A DNA stretch of 64,000 nucleotides from the NCBI RefSeq assembly GCF_008831285.2, contig NC_045140.1:971528-1035527 (forward strand), written 5' to 3'. Below, piece after piece: positions 51,990-62,475 of the stretch; the first letter of the stretch is position 1, and the number at the start of each line of letters is the position of its first letter. This stretch comes from Nymphaea colorata (taxonomy: Eukaryota > Streptophyta > Magnoliopsida > Nymphaeales > Nymphaeaceae). Both the position numbers and the translations under genes were made by a program. Under the pieces are notes generated by a model. The model was not told the DNA's origin, ran no database searches, and saw only the letters and a program-made list of their open reading frames with translations.

Positions 51990-52832
51990 GTTCATTTTCG
52001 TATCAATTATGTCCAACACATTTTGCTTATGATGTTCTGGAAAGAAATACACTTTTTTCTTCTCTTTTCTAATTTTTTCCGGGAGTGTTTTTCAGAATGG
52101 GTTCAGCACAGTTGGCTACATCTGCAAGGTGGAAAAATGAAAAATACAATAGAAAATCGAAAGTTAATTATGCACGTAGTGGCCTTACTCATTTCTTATA
52201 GGGTGGAATCTTGAGACTTTGTAAAAATTTAGATGAATTCTCCCTGAATTTATGCATTATTTGATCCCAAGTTTGTTTCACCATGTGGGGTTTCGAATTT
52301 GGAAGCGGTATTTCACAAAGCGAAGTTTTCTGAAAAAACATTTTTGTCATCCAAAGACATCCTTAGATGTTCAACCACGTCGAGTCTTAGACTTGGCGAA
52401 ATTTGGCTTTTCGTGGCAGAGCAGCATACTGACTTCAAACCCAACCATAACTTGAACACTATTTTCATGGTCGGTCCAATAAAATGGATGTACATTTAGA
52501 TTTTGAATATCGAATACTTTGGACTCATTTGTAACCTGCAGGCTACTATGACTCTTGGCACCATTCATATGTATGTGAGGATCTTAAAAATTAAAATTCC
52601 TCTTAATATTTTTTGACATACAATGAAATCTAAAGCATTTTCGGATCACTTTGAACCAAAAATCATAAGGGAAATACTGAGCTGCACAATTGGATGACGA
52701 TTTTGGCAAGCAAAAACATGTTTTTTCGGACATAGCAACTTTTGAAGCAATGCGAGCAGTTGATCGTTTATGCCATTAATGCTTTTAATTTCTATACACA
52801 GTGCGAATTAATAAATAAGATATTCAAAGGTT

Positions 52833-52891
<59 letters not shown>

Positions 52892-53400
52892 GGGGTTTTA
52901 AGTTCAATGGCCGATTTGTAGGTTTTTGACTGCATGTTGAACGCGTCTATACCATTAATTCATGTTATAGCAAACGAGATTTCTGACCCGAAGTAGAGCA
53001 TTTAATAAACCAACTTGCGTTTGGAATCGTACGTTCTCTTATGAGAATTTTCAAGTTCATGGGAGTTTAGAAAAGTCCTCATCAATTTTGTGATCAGAGA
53101 TGGATGACGTTTTCTTATGGGGAATATTATCTTTCAAGCTGCAGAAATCAAAATTCTAAAATGAAAATGTTTAGCTACATTGAACCACCAAGCTACATGT
53201 AGAACCAGACATACATGAAGAAATTAAGTCTTCCAAATGTGGTTCTCCTCCACTGAACAAGGAAGGGAAACTCAAATACACCACTTTTCTCCACACACAA
53301 TCACTGAACAAGTATTTTTATTCGACCGCACCTATTTGTTCTATTCTATCACGCCGCTATTGATCTGGAAAGGAGAAAACACGTCAATCTGCTGCGATTC
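51990..53400. other. Spacer between gene 3 and inverted gene 4
   Basis: No gene. A (TA)n microsatellite of about 54 bp lies at 52834-52887. The right part (about 53170-53400) is the inverted 3' flank of gene 4. Confidence 0.5.
52834..52887. repeat. (TA)n microsatellite
   Basis: About 26 uninterrupted TA dinucleotides. Confidence 0.97.
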
Positions 53401-53799
53401 TTAGAGCGGCTCGAAGTAGCCTAAGTTGAGCACCGGGGGCTCTTCAAATCCTGAGAGATCCTGGAACACTTCGCACTTGTAAAGCTTGAAATCAAGGCCA
53501 TCGTGAACCTTCATCAGCAGATGGTATGTGTAATGGTCGGTGCCGCGATCCAGTACTTCTGCTTCCGTCACCATACTGAACTTGAGGTCCGCATGAGTCT
53601 GTTCGTCGAACCTTTCCACTGCGAATTTACCCAAGTACTGGACGTGCTCATCCGTCTCTGCATGAGGGACAGGAACAAAGGGAGCAGGATGCTCAGCTTC
53701 ATGAACATCATGATGTTCACCATGATCAGGATAAGCAGTGGCTGCCAACGCCATTGCCGCCATGACTGTGAACGCAAGAATAAGAAAGAAGCGACCCAT
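53401..53799 (-). CDS. Secreted cystatin-like protein, clade A, gene 4 (132 aa, inverted)
   Basis: Single exon on the minus strand. Signal peptide 1-22, His/acidic segment 23-53 (DHGEHHDVHEAEH), LGKFAV 56-61, VLDRG 82-86, lone Cys109, end LNLGYFEPL. It is two residues shorter than genes 1-3 in the signal peptide (ALAATAYP for ALVAATVAYP). It has a distinct KFSMVTEAE strand, TDHYTY and GLDFKLYKC. It is the most diverged clade A member, and its LNLGYF end resembles clade B. TATA box at 53930-53937. The inverted upstream flank runs to about 55.6 kb. Confidence 0.92.
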   Translation of the reverse strand: MGRFFLILAFTVMAAMALAATAYPDHGEHHDVHEAEHPAPFVPVPHAETDEHVQYLGKFAVERFDEQTHADLKFSMVTEAEVLDRGTDHYTYHLLMKVHDGLDFKLYKCEVFQDLSGFEEPPVLNLGYFEPL

Positions 53800-53929
53800 G
53801 GCTGCAGGCGCTAGTTAGCTAGACAAAGGGAGGAGGACGATGGTGGCTCTGAGAAAGAAAGGCCGCAGCGATCTTAGGACAAAGGCGAGGGAATAGACAA
53901 GTGATGTCTATTCGCGAAGACTCCCGCAG

Positions 53930-53937
53930 TATTTATA
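53930..53937 (-). promoter_or_regulatory. TATA box of clade A gene 4
   Basis: TATAAATA on the minus strand, 131 bp before the ATG at 53799, followed by CTGCGGGAGTCTTC, a variant of the CTGGAGGGGTCTTC seen in genes 1 and 2. Confidence 0.8.
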
Positions 53938-53939
53938 GG

Positions 53940-55640
53940 GCAGGGTTGTCATGTAGAACAAAAATGAGCTCAGGGTGATGCTACTACATGAAAAGTGCAG
54001 CTAATTGTGATCATCTTTTTCTCCAAGATTGTTTAAGTTAGTCCTCTATCTATGGATGAATAAAAGTAATGGTTGTCTGTGGCTTTCAACAGGTTTTATT
54101 TTTTCTCCACTTAATTAGTCGTACCTTCTTCTGCAAAACAACTGTAAAGTTCTCAAATTAGGTGATCCCTGTAGGCCTCTACCGTTAAGGCTGAATGGCA
54201 CATTGGCGGTGTGATTCTTGTGGATTTACCACATTTTAGTTAACTATTGTATTGTACTCACCCACCCTAGTTGACTATTGTATTGTACTCACTCACCCTG
54301 GAGGCAGGAAAATGGCAGGGTCTTTTAGTGTTTTTTGAACTTTTTTAAACCATATATTGTTAACTTCCTATTCACTCCGAGCCTTTTACTTTTTTTTTTT
54401 TAAACTTTTTTGAACCATTAATCTCATTCAAACATACTTTTTGTACGAATACTTTAGGTAAGCTACCCTCTCATCGAACACGAACTAACCTACCACCTTT
54501 AATTTCCTTGCATTCATGGCAAGGTCCTACCACCCGTAAAATAAAAAGAAAAAAGAAAAAGAAAAAGTCGACGTCTTCTCTCATTCTTCACTCGGTCTAG
54601 ATGAGTCAATGAATGTATTTGGCGAAGAAATTAAAAATGTGATAGGACGGGTATGGTTTACCTCTTTTAAAAACATGAAGGGTTGCAACCACTTTGCTGA
54701 CAAGATGTTGATGGTTCTTTATAGAAATTAACAAATTAATGTAACCCAAAGAAGTGGTCGCCAAGGTCAGCATCTGCAACATTATTGCTCGTTCTGATAA
54801 AGTTGTTGAGAAAATTTTGGTTATACATATATATATATATATAGTCTAGCTTTTTTTTCTGTGTACTCCTGATCAACAACTAATTTTTTCACAACATGCA
54901 TTTTAATAATATTATTTTCATGTCATTCATGCACAATTTTACTGTTCATTTCCTTAAGGAACAAGCAATTTCGCATATATGGTGAGCGCCACACTCAGCG
55001 TTGGATATGACTGCTCTCCCAATTCTTGGGTCTGATCTAGCTTTGATCGAGTCCCACCTAATCGGTTGTAGCTTAATTGAATTTTTAGTTCATCTTAATT
55101 CTTCGACGTTTAATCAAGGTCATAAACAAAAATATATAATGACCAAAGGCCGTTTAACTTAGCTAGACATAATGTACCGATCGACAAAATTGTACGTCGA
55201 TGTCTCAGAATTACTTTCTTTCCAACTTCATCAGAGTTCCTAAGTCTTCACGTTTAAGATTCCTTTTCTAATATGTTCTCGAAGCAGACAATGATCGACC
55301 TGACGACCAGGAATTAATTTCCATGTCAGGGTTGTTCAAACACAAAAGAGCCCACCAACCACCTAAAAATATAAAAATTAATTGTTTACTTTCATTCTTC
55401 ACTCGATCAATATGTATAAATCGATGGACACATTTATCAAAGAAATTAAAAATGTAAGAGGTTAGGAAGGATGTTTTAACTCTTTAGAAAGATGAGGGTT
55501 GCATTTAGACGTTGGTGGCAAGATGTACATGCTTCCTTTCAGAAATTAACAACTAAGTGGAACCAAAAGAAGTTGTTGCTATATAAAGTCAGCAATTTTG
55601 GTAACTTCATGCCGCTTAACGTGCATCCTGCATACTTTGT
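53940..55640 (-). repeat. Inverted upstream sequence of clade A units, partly duplicated
   Basis: On the minus strand this matches the upstream flanks of genes 2 and 3 (for example AAGATGAGGGTTGCATTTAGACGTTGG at 55483-55509 is the inverse of the CCAACGTC..ATGCAACCC block at 46254, and GATCGAGTCCCACCTAATC at 55047 is the inverse of 46128). Two direct copies of one block lie at about 54560-54790 and 55385-55610 (TTCATTCTTCACTCG, GAAATTAAAAATGT). No gene. Confidence 0.6.
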
Positions 55641-55972
55641 CTGGCCTTTTTTCTCTAGATGATACAGACCAAGTAAAACTTCTCTTCAATTTTCAATTTT
55701 CAATGCCAAATACATCAAAATTCCAATTGCCATTGAAATGTTTGAATATTCTTGACATAAATTAAATAAGGCTCGATGCTCTCTAGGCCATTTTGTTAAT
55801 AAGATCTAGATCATTGAGCCGGAAGTGTGTGTATATATATATATGATCTGATAGATTGTCGATAACGCCGAGTCACTTGTTTCAACCAAATCTAGGAGGC
55901 TTCCCAATTAGAATTCGTTGGGTGATCTCTGAAAGTGTTTCAGCATGTGACCCTAACAGCCTGAGTCCTTAT

Positions 55973-56398
55973 TAGGGATGTCAACATATCCGATTTGAAT
56001 CGGATATCCGATCGATCCGATCCGAAAAAAACGGATATGGATAAAAATTTAATATCCGATTAAGAAATCAGATCGGATTCGGATTCAGATTTGGATATAC
56101 ATGAATATCGGATCGGATTCGGATACGGATTTGGATTGGATTCAGTTTTAGACAAATATCCTCTATCTAATACTTGAAAAATGGCAAAATTCGGTTCAAA
56201 ATTCGGATTCGGATTCGGATATAAATATAAAAATCGGATTCGGATCGGATTCGGATTGTAAAATCGGATTTCGGATTCGGATTCATATATGACTTTGCTT
56301 TGTCCGAATCCGAATCCGAATCCGAATATATGAATATCTGAAAAAACGGATATGATTGAAGATGTATCCGATCTGAATCTGATCCGTTGACATCCCTC
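55973..56398. mobile_element. MITE-like element with TAGGGATGTCAAC ends
   Basis: Begins TAGGGATGTCAACATATCCG and ends GATCCGTTGACATCCCT. CCTTAT stands just outside both ends. The interior is an expanded array of GGATTC/GAATCC and CGGAT motifs on both arms, so it can fold on itself. It sits about 50 bp from the cystatin remnant at 56448. Confidence 0.65.
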
Positions 56399-56447
56399 CT
56401 TATCGCACATAAACGAGTTCCATGGAGATTTATAATGTCTATTTGGT

Positions 56448-56512
56448 GGATTTCGCTTTTGTAAAGTTTAATGGCGTAGCCAATGTGAACCTTAATGACC
56501 AATCTGTATGTG
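56448..56512 (-). pseudogene. Cystatin-like gene remnant, clade B type
   Basis: The minus strand reads TYRLVIKVHIGYAIKLYKSEI, aligned to TYKLVIKVHNGYAIKFYKSEI of the intact gene at 60088-60453. Nothing before this (signal peptide, LGKFAV helix, VLDRG) or after it (QDLSAPG...) remains. Its minus-strand upstream side continues into sequence that also matches the upstream side of the 60088 gene, so it is the dead minus-strand partner of a divergent pair with the gene at 57461. Confidence 0.85.
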
Positions 56513-56589
56513 CAACTTTGACAAGGACCCCTCTAAGTTAAAGAGACGAAAAGTGGTGGGGAAAGGTGAAGATTATAAGGCTTAAGATT

Positions 56590-57330
56590 GCTTTTCCATT
56601 ACGGATCTTGGTACTTGCTTTTGAATTCAATATAAGCTGCTTGATTTGTAACCTCACCTTCCCACTGAACAACTCCATCTCTTGTGCGCCCCTGATCGCA
56701 AACGTCTGTAACTAAAGTTTCTGTCTCTAGACATTCCAATTGATTGGCAAGCATATTTTAAGCATGAAATTAACAATATTTTATCTACAAAGTACAAATT
56801 AAAGCAATTATAATTTAGTTCATATAATGTGGGCAATGTTCCATTTAAGTTAAAAACTGCAACGAAACAAGCAGCCTCCATAGTTGTCTCCACATCAATA
56901 TCACGTTAACTGCACATTGTCATTGTTGATGCGGAATTCAAAGCATAGGTTTTGGTAGAATTGGATGTGCATTTGACATTTGGAAATGGACAACGGCTTC
57001 AAGGTTTCGTCCAAGTTACGATGGAAATATTCAGCTTGACTTCGCATTTATGCTCATCCAAACAAATGACTAGAATTAATCTGCCGCTCGTGATGGTTCT
57101 TCTACAAAGAGAGAGGAGCACCTTCTAAACCTGCGGCTGCCACCACTAGTCTGCGTGGAACGGGTCTAACTTGAACTATTATTATGAAAAGATCAATCAG
57201 ATGTTCGTATTCAGCGGACTTCGCCATTCAAAAACCGCGTATATTTCCACAAAGCAATTTGCGGATATAAGTTTCCTTCTGCCGATGCCATCGATCGCCA
57301 CGCGCATCGTTACGTCAACAGTGTACTTCC
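56590..57330. repeat. Intergenic segment duplicated with the divergent pair, copy 1
   Basis: Matches 61030-61975 in order: CTTGCTTTTGAA, ACTTGATTT.TAACCTCA, CTGTGCGCCC, CTAGACATT, TTTAAGCATG.AAATTA, CATTTGGCATCTAGAAAT-type near 56975, and TTCAAAAACCGCGTATAT at 57228. Between the dead minus gene and the live plus gene at 57461. Confidence 0.7.
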
Positions 57331-57336
57331 TCTTTC

Positions 57337-57345
57337 TATATATAA
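57337..57345 (+). promoter_or_regulatory. TATA box of clade B gene 5
   Basis: TATATATAA, about 124 bp before the ATG at 57461. An ACGT-core motif (TTACGTCA, 57310-57317) lies about 20 bp upstream; a similar TTACGTGC precedes the TATA box of gene 8. Confidence 0.75.
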
Positions 57346-57460
57346 GGAAGACGCTTATCTGTGCCACTCATCATTCATTCCTCCCTTAATTTACTTTCCT
57401 GTAAGAGATCGTTAATTTCCCCCTAGTTTTAGAAGAGCTCGCTTCACTGGTAAGCTACCT

Positions 57461-57826
57461 ATGGCACGTTTCTCTTCTTTTCTCGTGATCGCTGCGATGG
57501 CAGCCATGGCCTTTGTAGCCATTGCCCACCCATATCAACCTTCTGGATGGATTACTGTTCCGAATGTGAAGAAGAACAGCCATGTTCAGTACTTGGGAAA
57601 GTTTGCTGTTACAAGGTATAATGAGCAGAAAAAGGCTTATCTCGAGTTCATTCAGGTGACAAAAGCACAGGTACTTGATCGCGGCACGGAGCACTACACA
57701 TACAAGTTGGTGATTAAGGTTCATGATGGCTACGCTGTCAAATTTTTCAAGAGCGAGGTGTTCCAAGATCTGTCAGCACCTGGCCAGCCCCCTATCCTCA
57801 ACTTGGGTTACTTCATTCCCCTGTAA
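57461..57826 (+). CDS. Secreted cystatin-like protein, clade B, gene 5 (121 aa)
   Basis: Single exon. Signal peptide 1-22 (MARFSSFLVIAAMAAMAFVA). A short N-terminal arm PYQPSGWITVPN keeps one Gly-Trp of the usual cystatin start. LGKFAV is at 45-50, VLDRG at 71-75 instead of QxVxG, KLVIKVHDG and KSEVFQDLSAPGQPP follow, and the protein ends LNLGYFIPL. No His-rich extension; the clade A Cys is Ser98. Basic changes in this copy (VKKNS, EQKKAY, VTKAQ) make it more cationic than gene 7. Poly-A signal AATAAA at 57943. Divergent partner is the remnant at 56448. Confidence 0.93.
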   Translation: MARFSSFLVIAAMAAMAFVAIAHPYQPSGWITVPNVKKNSHVQYLGKFAVTRYNEQKKAYLEFIQVTKAQVLDRGTEHYTYKLVIKVHDGYAVKFFKSEVFQDLSAPGQPPILNLGYFIPL

Positions 57827-60087
57827 CAAAATTTCAGTATTATGATACTCGGAATGCATGTCATATTATCTTCCAATCTTTACTACAAAAATAAGTAGCT
57901 GTGTCATGGAATGATGCGGCACGTCAGTTGTACGCGACAAGGAATAAAATTTTCGTATCATCTTCTGTTTATGTACTACATATATGAAAGATATCACATG
58001 CCTAATCTTCTTTTCCAATGCAAACCTGAATTCTTCTTCATCAATTTCACAACTTTGTTATTAGCACTAAAAAAAAAACTATAGCAAACGTCCTTTTTCT
58101 CCTAGTTTGGCCCCTGTAATTGAAAGGGTTGTCCCCTCTGAAAATTTCAGAAATGATCATCAGTAGATTAAAGAATTATTCAGCTACCCAAAACAAATTC
58201 ATGGCTTCTGCCCGGACTTCATGTCAAAGAAAAATAATGATTTTGTCGTCACGTTGTATATCCTATCAGTGACCAATTTTTCTTCTTTGACGGCGCCATC
58301 AAGAGATACGAACTACTAGCTTCACACGTTTGGCTGCATGTCATGACCACCCCTGCCATGGCGATCGAACATCAGCATGCACTACAGAGCACCACTCATT
58401 AATTCGCCCATACCTTGTAATTGAAAGTAGCTGGTAGCTCCTCCTCCATCAAGGCTTGGCCAACATCCTTCTCCAGTAACTATAGTGAAAGGAATGCGAC
58501 AACTCTCGCGTTTCCTTGCGACATGGTGATGGCAATAGCAGCACTGGCTTCTTCATGCACAAAGAGAACTTGATAAAAACTGAGGCAATCACATTTTTGC
58601 TGAAATGAATTAAATCTTTGATACTGTATAATAATTAACCTGCGTCTATCTCATGCCAGTCAATGCTTCTTGCCACGTTCATCCAAACCACACAACATTT
58701 TCCATTTCTAACAAGGATGACAGAATTCCACAGCATCGGTGTCATCAGATGAAGACTCTGAAGGATTTTATTGAGGAAACATGTTTATATTCTGAACTTA
58801 GATACGTATGTAGAGATTAAAGAAAAGATGTAAAAGAAAAGAATGAAAGAGAAGCAGCTGGTCCATTATGTTGGAGAGGGAGATCTAGGGAGAGAGAAGG
58901 GGCGTGGGAAGCTCAACGTGATCACGCCGGGCATCCAGTCTGTGAATATGGCAAGCTAAACGTGGCCACTCCTTGCATATCTAGAATTTTCCTCCTTCAA
59001 AGATTGAAGTAGATGATCAGACTGCCCAGATGAAGGAAGATCATGGGCATTTGCGGCTTTTCAATTTTGCCCCTCCCCCTAGTCATTCCATTTAAAAAAA
59101 GTGTTAAATTGATCAGTTAGATCACTAAAGGCGGGTTTCTCTAAGTCGGGCCTTCGTTGACAGCTATATGTGCAATCAAACTTTTGTTTATCACAACAAG
59201 CAAGCCTCTCCTTTTCGTGCCTTTGAGTTTCAACTATCTATGATCACTATTGATCAAAGAAAAAAATTGTCCAACTTAGAGAACCCGTTCTTATTTTATT
59301 CACAAAAAGAAAAATCCATCAATGGCAGGAAGTTTACGACAGGTCGCAATAGACTTTGCAATTTACTTACTGATCAAAAGTCTAGGAATCAATACCAAGC
59401 CATTTTCAGTTATGAGCACCGAAGTGTTTTGTCTTCAATGTTTTGGTTGAAAATGCTTGATTCACGACTAAATCTACACGAAGGTTAAGGTAAGTTCTTG
59501 ATCTTTTGGAAAAGAAATTAATGGTCGATATGCTAGTAGTTCAATACGTCACAACATTTTATGGCACACTGGTTATGAGCTTGTGCTTTTACCCAAGCGG
59601 TCCAATCCAGGGTAAGATCACTAAAATAACTTTTTGTTTCGGTGGACAAAATCATGCCAGAATAACATAGGATGGGACATTCAAAGGTTAATATGGAGTT
59701 TTATGCCGATTTACTTGCAGACAATTATCCACACCCACTCACGTCCTTTATGTGTTACAGGAACAGGAAAAAGATGGGCTAAATTGGAATTGGGATTTGT
59801 AAAAGCATGAAACCTTTGGCATGGCAATGGTGACACTATTGAAATTGAAAAGGAAAGAACATAATCAAGGCAAATGCCGCAGAAGAAGTGCATCACATTT
59901 ATACACAAATTAAGCATCTTATATATAGAATAGCTTTCTTATTCATGCAACACATTCAAATGAAACGTGTTTACGGCCATGAACCACACTGTTTGTTCCA
60001 TTCATATCATATGAACTGAACCACTAGTCTTATGATGATGACACTGGCTGCTTATTGAGGAAGAACACCAAATATCCGTGCATGAAA
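57827..60087. other. Spacer between genes 5 and 6
   Basis: No supportable gene. The frame at 59168-59488 (106 codons, plus) is basic and has no recognised domain. 59900-60087 is the 3' flank of the minus-strand gene 6. Confidence 0.45.
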
Positions 60088-60453
60088 TCACAGTGGCATG
60101 AAGTAGGCGATGTTGAGCACAGGGGGGTGGCCAGGTGCTGAAAGGTCTTGCAGGATTTCGCTCTTGTAAAATTTAATGGCGTAGCCATTGTGAACCTTAA
60201 TCACCAGTTTGTATGTGTAGTGCTCGGTGCCGCGATCCAGTACCTCAGCTTCCGTGACTTGAATGAACTTGAGGTATGCATGATTCTGTTCATTGTACCT
60301 TTTCACCGCAAATTCGCCCAGGTACTGAACATGGCCGTCCTTCTCCACATGGGGTACTGGAACGAAGCCAGAGGGTTTATAAGGATAAGCGGTGGCTGCC
60401 AGAGCCATTGCAGCCATCATTGTGATCGCAAGGAAAGGAAAGAAACGTCCCAT
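60088..60453 (-). CDS. Secreted cystatin-like protein, clade B with clade A-like N-terminus, gene 6 (121 aa)
   Basis: Single exon on the minus strand. The signal peptide (MGRFFPFLAITMMAAMALAATAYP) is of clade A type, but there is no His-rich extension. Then PYKPSGFVPVPHVEKDGHVQYLGEFAV (Phe30 where the other clade B genes have Trp, and VPVPH as in clade A), VLDRG at 71-75, YKLVIKVHNGYAIKFYKSEI, LQDLSAPGHPP, end LNIAYFMPL. It reads as an intermediate or recombinant between the clades. Glu47 in LGEFAV is closer to ordinary phytocystatins. TATA box at 60568-60575. Divergent partner is the gene at 62107. Confidence 0.92.
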   Translation of the reverse strand: MGRFFPFLAITMMAAMALAATAYPYKPSGFVPVPHVEKDGHVQYLGEFAVKRYNEQNHAYLKFIQVTEAEVLDRGTEHYTYKLVIKVHNGYAIKFYKSEILQDLSAPGHPPVLNIAYFMPL

Positions 60454-60567
60454 GGCTAGCTAGTAACTAGAACGTAGTTTTCTAGATCAGAAGGAATAGT
60501 AGCAGGAAGATGGAAGGAAAATAGTATTATTTGATCGACGAGTGACCTCCATACTTCACAACGCCCA

Positions 60568-60575
60568 TATTTATA
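60568..60575 (-). promoter_or_regulatory. TATA box of gene 6
   Basis: TATAAATA on the minus strand, 115 bp before the ATG at 60453. Confidence 0.8.
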
Positions 60576-61029
60576 GGTGGCTTATCCATTCCAGACCAAA
60601 ATGTAACGTGATACCGACAAAAATGTGGCTATAAGTTATCGTATTACAATTATTAATTATTAATGTAATTTAATACCAACCACTTGTTGATTTTTTCATT
60701 TCTATTCAAATGAAAGAAACAGTCTTGTGTGGACTAAGTCAACTAAATACAGCTTCCACACACGATCCATTCAAACCATAAAAGATTGAACCACTTCACC
60801 AACTCCACTTGAAAGGAGACTTGAATACAGTTGCATGGAACTAAGACTCTCTCTCCCTCTCGTGATATGAGGTAAGAATGTATATCCATTACCAGAGCCA
60901 TACATGGGCAATAGGATCTGCAAGTCAAGTTTGCTCGCGTGCGCAGCAGCCAATGAATTTATCTGTTTTCGTGCACGCAATTTAATTTATCATACTTGGA
61001 CAATGTTTTTCCAAACATTATCCACTCCC

Positions 61030-61975
61030 ACCAAACCTTGCTTTTGAAGTCACATAAGTTACTTGATTTATAACCTCAAGTTCACACTGAACAAGCCTTT
61101 TAGAAAGCATATAGGACGATAATTCAATTATGAATTTCTCCCCCTCCCCTGTGCGCCCAAAGATATCTTCAGTTGATGTCTCCTAGACATTTTAACAGAT
61201 TCTTTTTTTTTTAAAAGCACGCTTAAGCATGGAAATTATGAAACTTAACATATTTTTCTTTATAAACTAAAGCAAATATCAGTACACATGATAAGGTTGT
61301 ATACAAGTTAAAAACTGCAAACCACATAAGCAACGGTGGATCAGTCAGAGGAACAGAGTATTCAAAGTCCATCAGTTTTCTAATAAGCAATTCAAGATAC
61401 TCCTGTTTTTGTGGTTTAATTTTCATCGATTACTTACTATAGCATTTGTCGCCTTACAATGAGATTGCTAATGGACAACGTGAAGCATGATCAGACCACG
61501 GCAGTGGATCCTTTTTTTCGATTTTCTGATGAAATGGGAAGCAGATTGAAACGATGGACGTTAAGGAGCCTCGCCGCAAGTTGTTTCCGGATAAAATATT
61601 ACCTCAGCTGCACAGAGAATCAATCTATTGATGAAAGCACAAATTTGGTAGGCATAGATGTTCATTTGGCATCTAGAAATCGACTAGTAGTACGTCAAAA
61701 TTTCCTGGAAGTTACTAGAGAAATTATATGTTTGACTTGGAAACGATGCTCATCCAAACAAATGCCTTGAATTGCCTTGTATTCGTCATACTTGTTCCAA
61801 GAGAGAGAGAGGTGGAGTCTTAACTATTAAGGCATTGCCCACGCCTGCACCACTCCGCATGGAACCGGTCTAACTTTGAATGTTATTAAAAGAATTAGGT
61901 GTTCGTATTCGGTGGACTTCGTCATTCAAAAACCGCGTATATATCCCACAAAGCAACTTGCGAGCATAATTTTTC
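61030..61975. repeat. Intergenic segment duplicated with the divergent pair, copy 2
   Basis: Matches 56590-57330 in the same order and lies between gene 6 (minus) and gene 7 (plus). The 61459-61770 open frame has no domain and its counterpart near 56930-57060 is not open. TTCAAAAACCGCGTATAT is at 61926. Confidence 0.7.
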
Positions 61976-61983
61976 TATATAAA
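61976..61983 (+). promoter_or_regulatory. TATA box of clade B gene 7
   Basis: TATATAAA, 131 bp before the ATG at 62107. About 60 bp that separate the CGAGCATAA/GCGGATATAAG block from the TATA box in gene 5, including its ACGT motif, are missing here. Confidence 0.75.
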
Positions 61984-62106
61984 GGGGAGACGCTTATCAG
62001 TGCCATTCATCATTCATTCCTCCCTTAATTTGCTTTCCTGTAGGATCAGCAGCAGAGCTAATTGCCCCATCGATTTAGAAGAGCTCTCTCCACTAGTAAG
62101 CTACCT

Positions 62107-62475
62107 ATGGCACGTTTCTCTTCTTTCCTCGTGATCGCTGCGGTGGCAGCCATGGCATTTGTAGCCATTGCCCGCCCCTACGAACCTTCTGGCTGGATTA
62201 CCGTTCCTAATGTGGAGAAGGACAGCCATGTCCAGTACTTGGGCAAGTTCGCTGTTACAAGGTATAATGAGCAGACTAAGGCTTACCTCGAGTTCATTCA
62301 GGTGACAGAAGCACAAGTACTTGACCGCGGCACCGAACACTACACATACAAGTTGGTGATCAAGGTTCATGATGGCTACGCTGTCAAGTTTTTCAAGAGC
62401 GAAGTGTTCCAAGATCTGTCAGCACCTGGCCAGCCCCCCGTCCTCAACTTGGGTTACTTCATCCCCTCGTATTAG
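62107..62475 (+). CDS. Secreted cystatin-like protein, clade B, gene 7 (122 aa)
   Basis: Single exon. The ATG at 62107 is chosen over the in-frame ATG at 62062 because it aligns with genes 5 and 8, sits in the same CTACCTATGGCACG context and starts the signal peptide directly; the extra 15 codons would put a basic stretch before it. Residues: signal peptide 1-22, PYEPSGWITVPNVEKDSH, LGKFAV 45-50, VLDRG 71-75, KLVIKVHDG, KSEVFQDLSAPGQPP. The end is IPSY instead of IPL, caused by one extra base in the last codons compared with gene 5. Poly-A signal AATAAA at 62589. Confidence 0.93.
   Translation: MARFSSFLVIAAVAAMAFVAIARPYEPSGWITVPNVEKDSHVQYLGKFAVTRYNEQTKAYLEFIQVTEAQVLDRGTEHYTYKLVIKVHDGYAVKFFKSEVFQDLSAPGQPPVLNLGYFIPSY

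Noticed and set aside
62062-62106. Upstream in-frame ATG for gene 7 (15 extra codons)
   Set aside because: Paralogues start at the second ATG, and the extra residues would precede and disrupt the signal peptide.
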